Source: Nakamurella sp040546275 (GTDB lineage: Bacteria; Actinomycetota; Actinomycetes; Mycobacteriales; Nakamurellaceae). From it: a DNA stretch of 64,000 nucleotides. Every line of letters begins with the position of its first letter. The stretch's first letter is position 1. Position numbers and translations under genes: made by a program. Location: NCBI RefSeq assembly GCF_040546275.1, contig NZ_JBEPNO010000001.1, positions 372,001 through 436,000 on the forward strand, read 5' to 3'. This document shows, in pieces, positions 61,372 to 64,000 of this stretch. The notes under the pieces were generated by a model. It was not told the origin of the DNA and did no database searches. It saw only the letters and a program-made list of their open reading frames with translations.

Positions 61372-63015
61372 ATGACCGAGTTGACCATCTCCGCTGACGA
61401 GATCCGCTCTGCGATCGAGGGCTATGTCTCCGAGTACGCACCCGAGGTGACCCGGGAAGAGGTCGGCGTCATCTCCAGCACGGGTGACGGAATCGCCACC
61501 ATCGAGGGTCTGCCCTCGGCGATGGCGAACGAACTCCTGAGCTTCCCGGGCGGTGTCCTCGGCGTCGCACTCAACCTCGACGTCCGCACCATCGGCGCCG
61601 TCATCCTGGGCGACGCCAACACTCTCCAGGAGGGACAGCAGGTCACCCGCACCGGTGAGGTCCTCTCGGTCCCCGTCGGTGACGCCTTCCTCGGACGGGT
61701 CATCAACCCGCTCGGGCAGCCCATCGACGGACTCGGCGAGATCAAGGCCGAGGAGAACCGCGCGCTGGAACTGCAGGCTGCCTCGGTCGTCGAGCGCCAG
61801 GGGGTCAGCGAGCCCATGCAGACCGGCATCAAGGCCATCGATGCCATGACGCCGATCGGGCGTGGTCAGCGCCAGTTGATCATCGGTGACCGCAAGACCG
61901 GCAAGACCGCGGTCTGCGTCGACACCATCATCAACCAGAAGGCCAACTGGGAGACCGGCGACGCCAAGCAGCAGGTGCGATGCATCTACGTCGCGATCGG
62001 CCAGAAGGGCACCACGATCGCCGGTGTCCGGCAGTCGCTGGAAGACGCAGGCGCGCTCGAGTACACCACCATCGTCGCCGCTCCGGCGTCCGATTCGGCC
62101 GGGTTCAAGTGGCTCGCCCCGTACACCGGCTCGGCCATCGGCCAGCACTGGATGTACCAGGGCAAGCACGTCCTCATCATCTTCGACGACCTCTCCAAGC
62201 AGGCCGAGGCCTACCGTGCGATCTCGCTGCTGCTGCGCCGTCCGCCGGGGCGCGAGGCCTACCCGGGTGACGTCTTCTACCTGCACTCCCGTCTGCTCGA
62301 GCGTTGTGCCAAGCTCTCCGACGAGCTCGGTGCCGGTTCGATGACCGGTCTGCCGATCATCGAGACGAAGGCCGGTGACGTCTCGGCCTACATCCCGACC
62401 AACGTCATCTCGATCACCGACGGTCAGTGCTTCCTCGAAGGCGACCTGTTCAACTCCGGTGTTCGGCCGGCCGTGAACGTCGGCATCTCGGTGTCCCGTG
62501 TCGGGGGCGCGGCGCAGGTCAAGGCGATGCGCAAGGTGTCCGGCACCCTGCGTCTCGACCTCTCGGCCTACCGCGAGCTGGAGGCGTTCGCCGCCTTCGG
62601 TTCGGACCTGGACGCCGTGTCCAAGCGTGCGTTGTCGCGTGGCTCCCGTCTGGTCGAGCTGCTCAAGCAGGCCCAGTTCGCGCCGTTCTCGGTGGAGGAG
62701 CAGGTGGTGTCGTTGTGGGCCGGTACCCGCGGTCACCTCGACCGCGTGCCGGTCGGGGACGTCCGCCGGTTCGAGGCCGAGTTCCTGCAGTACCTCCGGC
62801 ACGTGTCGGGTGGACCGCTGCAGACCATCAAGGAAGCCAAGGATCTCTCGCCCGAGACCGAGAAGGCGCTGCTCGAGGCGTTCGGCGACTTCGCCGAGTC
62901 GTTCACCACCTCCGACGGCACCATCCTCGGCCGAGAGCAGAAGTTCGCGGCGATGGATCCGGCGAAGGTCGGCCAGGAGAAGGTGCAGGTCCGCAAGCCT
63001 GCTCCGGCGAAGTAA
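61372..63015 (+). CDS. atpA: ATP synthase F1 subunit alpha
   Basis: A 547-residue nucleotide-binding subunit. P-loop LIIGDRKTGKTAVCVDTIIN near residue 165; the Walker B region is VLIIFDDLSKQAEAYRAISL, and the catalytic Arg is in PAVNVGISVSRVGGAAQ. The start MTELTISADEIRS at 61372 matches the family; ATG 61348 is in frame but lacks an RBS. A 100-bp gap after atpH. Its TAA overlaps the atpG ATG by one base. Confidence 0.96.
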   Translation: MTELTISADEIRSAIEGYVSEYAPEVTREEVGVISSTGDGIATIEGLPSAMANELLSFPGGVLGVALNLDVRTIGAVILGDANTLQEGQQVTRTGEVLSVPVGDAFLGRVINPLGQPIDGLGEIKAEENRALELQAASVVERQGVSEPMQTGIKAIDAMTPIGRGQRQLIIGDRKTGKTAVCVDTIINQKANWETGDAKQQVRCIYVAIGQKGTTIAGVRQSLEDAGALEYTTIVAAPASDSAGFKWLAPYTGSAIGQHWMYQGKHVLIIFDDLSKQAEAYRAISLLLRRPPGREAYPGDVFYLHSRLLERCAKLSDELGAGSMTGLPIIETKAGDVSAYIPTNVISITDGQCFLEGDLFNSGVRPAVNVGISVSRVGGAAQVKAMRKVSGTLRLDLSAYRELEAFAAFGSDLDAVSKRALSRGSRLVELLKQAQFAPFSVEEQVVSLWAGTRGHLDRVPVGDVRRFEAEFLQYLRHVSGGPLQTIKEAKDLSPETEKALLEAFGDFAESFTTSDGTILGREQKFAAMDPAKVGQEKVQVRKPAPAK

Positions 63016-63941
63016 TGGCAGCTCAGGTCAGGGTCCTGCGCCAGCGCGTGAAATCCGTGCAGTCGACGCAGAAGACCACCAAGGCCATGGAGATGATCGC
63101 GACCTCGCGCATCGCCAGGGCGCAGGCCAAGGTACTGGCGGCCGCCCCGTACTCGGCGCGGATCACCGACGTGCTGACGGCGCTGGCGACCGCGTCGACA
63201 CTGGACCATCCGCTGCTGGTGGAACGTCCGGATGCGAAGCGTGCCGGGATCCTGATCGTCACTTCCGACCGCGGTCTGTGCGGCGGCTACAACGCCAACG
63301 TGCTCAAGGCCACCGAGGAATTGACAGCGCTCCTGCGCTCGCAGGGCAAGGAGCCGGTCTACTACATCATCGGCCGCAAGGGTGTCGGCTATTTCAGCTT
63401 CCGTCAGCGCGCCATCGTCGAGTCCTGGACCGGCTTCTCGGAGAAGCCGACCTACGACGATGCGGTCGCGGCGGCCCAGACGCTGCTGCCGGCCTTCGTC
63501 GCCGGGTCGGCCGGCCAGCTGGACGACGGCAGTGCCGGGATCGACGAGATCCATCTCGTCTCCACGCATTTCGAATCGATGATCACCCAGTCACCGACGG
63601 TGCGTCGAGTGGCTCCGATGGAGATCGAGTACGTGGAGAGTACGGAGAGCACGCCTCTCCTGCCGTCCTACGAGTTCGAACCGGCTCCGGAATCCCTGCT
63701 GGACGCGTTGCTGCCCAAGTACGTGACCACCCGGATCTTCGCGGCACTGCTCGACTCCGCGGCCAGCGAGTCGGCCGCCCGGCGGGCTGCCTGCAAGGCG
63801 GCCACCGACAACGCGAACGACATCATCAAGATCCTGTCCCGCCAGGCCAACCAGGCCCGGCAGGCGCAGATCACCCAGGAACTCAGCGAGATCGTGGGCG
63901 GCGCCGCCGCCTTGGCTGCCGCAGGAAGCGAAGAGGACTAG
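63015..63941 (+). CDS. atpG: ATP synthase F1 subunit gamma
   Basis: A 308-residue central-shaft subunit. The N-terminal coiled coil is VRVLRQRVKSVQSTQKTTKA MEMI; SDRGLCGGYNANV near residue 83 and the C-terminal helix ESAARRAACKAATDNANDII with ILSRQANQARQAQITQELSE are typical. A loop near residues 165-180 (AGQLDDGSAGIDEI) is in the place where actinobacterial gamma has an insertion. ATG 63015 overlaps the atpA stop. Confidence 0.95.
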   Translation: MAAQVRVLRQRVKSVQSTQKTTKAMEMIATSRIARAQAKVLAAAPYSARITDVLTALATASTLDHPLLVERPDAKRAGILIVTSDRGLCGGYNANVLKATEELTALLRSQGKEPVYYIIGRKGVGYFSFRQRAIVESWTGFSEKPTYDDAVAAAQTLLPAFVAGSAGQLDDGSAGIDEIHLVSTHFESMITQSPTVRRVAPMEIEYVESTESTPLLPSYEFEPAPESLLDALLPKYVTTRIFAALLDSAASESAARRAACKAATDNANDIIKILSRQANQARQAQITQELSEIVGGAAALAAAGSEED

Positions 63942-63945
63942 AAAA

Positions 63946-64000
63946 GTGACCACTGCCACCAAATCCGCCGTCGCCGGCCGCGTCGTCCGCGTCATCGGCC
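63946..64000 (+). CDS. atpD: ATP synthase F1 subunit beta, first codons only (cut by right edge)
   Basis: GTG 63946 starts MTTATKSAVAGRVVRVIG and runs off the window. AGAGGACTAGAAAA supplies the RBS inside the end of atpG. GRVVRVIGP is the usual AtpD start; order after atpG supports it. Only 18 codons are visible. Confidence 0.88.
   Translation, partial: MTTATKSAVAGRVVRVIG

Overview
The window is high-GC DNA with the gene content and gene order of an actinobacterium. Two blocks match the order known from mycobacteria and other Actinobacteria: (i) ahpE / DUF3052 / aceE / fasR / fabD-fabH-acpP-fabF-accD, and (ii) argS-lysA-hom-thrC-thrB / rho-rpmE-prfA-prmC-tsaC-wecA-atp. Many GTG and TTG starts, four-base ATGA/GTGA stop-start overlaps, an F420/PPOX-type protein, Ku and a DUF3145 protein fit the same picture. 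A member of the Nakamurella/Frankineae area is a reasonable guess, but that is inference only.

Layout. 1-2.5 kb: the start of an O-acyltransferase (cut by the window edge) and an acyl-CoA dehydrogenase. 2.5-8.9 kb: a minus-strand catabolic and transport operon (amidohydrolase, Tat-exported peptide-binding lipoprotein, DppB/DppC permeases, double-NBD ABC ATPase, class V aminotransferase) that is visibly broken: three frameshifts and one deletion fusing two permease genes, with only the binding protein intact. 9-20.7 kb: accessory genes, namely a coiled-coil protein, an alpha/beta hydrolase, an OhrR-like MarR regulator, a TDT/SLAC1 exporter divergent from a LysR regulator coupled to an adenosine-deaminase-family gene, a PAS-GGDEF protein, a second OafA-type acyltransferase with an SGNH domain, DUF3145, and a secreted protein with a Ser/Pro linker. 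20.7-28.7 kb: FAS-II operon under a FasR-type activator, itself coupled to a Cys-rich DUF5685 gene, plus a cold-shock protein. 28.9-33.9 kb: pyruvate dehydrogenase AceE, DUF3052, an AhpE/BCP peroxiredoxin, tRNA-Val(TAC) and Ohr. 34-41 kb: Gfo/Idh/MocA oxidoreductase, methyltransferase, repeat-rich coiled-coil protein, Ku, an FlbD-like small protein, tRNA-Arg(CCG) and a DUF305-DUF3105 pair. 41-47.9 kb: argS, a repeat-built small ORF, lysA, a small membrane protein, hom, thrC, thrB, mostly overlapping by four bases. 47.8-49.9 kb: a MarR-MFS drug-efflux pair on the minus strand. 50.3-58.3 kb: rho with a long Gln/Asn/Gly/Arg-rich insertion, a PPOX protein, rpmE, prfA, prmC, tsaC, wecA and an AtpI-like gene. 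58.4-64 kb: ATP synthase genes atpZ-like, B, E, F, H, A, G and the first codons of atpD.

How the genes work together. AceE makes acetyl-CoA, which AccD helps carboxylate and FabD/FabH/AcpP/FabF elongate, with FasR as likely activator. The LysA-Hom-ThrC-ThrB set splits aspartate semialdehyde flow between lysine and threonine. Peroxide defence appears twice (AhpE/BCP and Ohr, with OhrR 22 kb away). The most unusual signals are the decayed dipeptide-type operon, the low-complexity domain of Rho, the 54-bp repeat array that forms an ORF exactly fitting the argS-lysA gap, and a 20-bp triplication of the wecA stop/atpI start junction.
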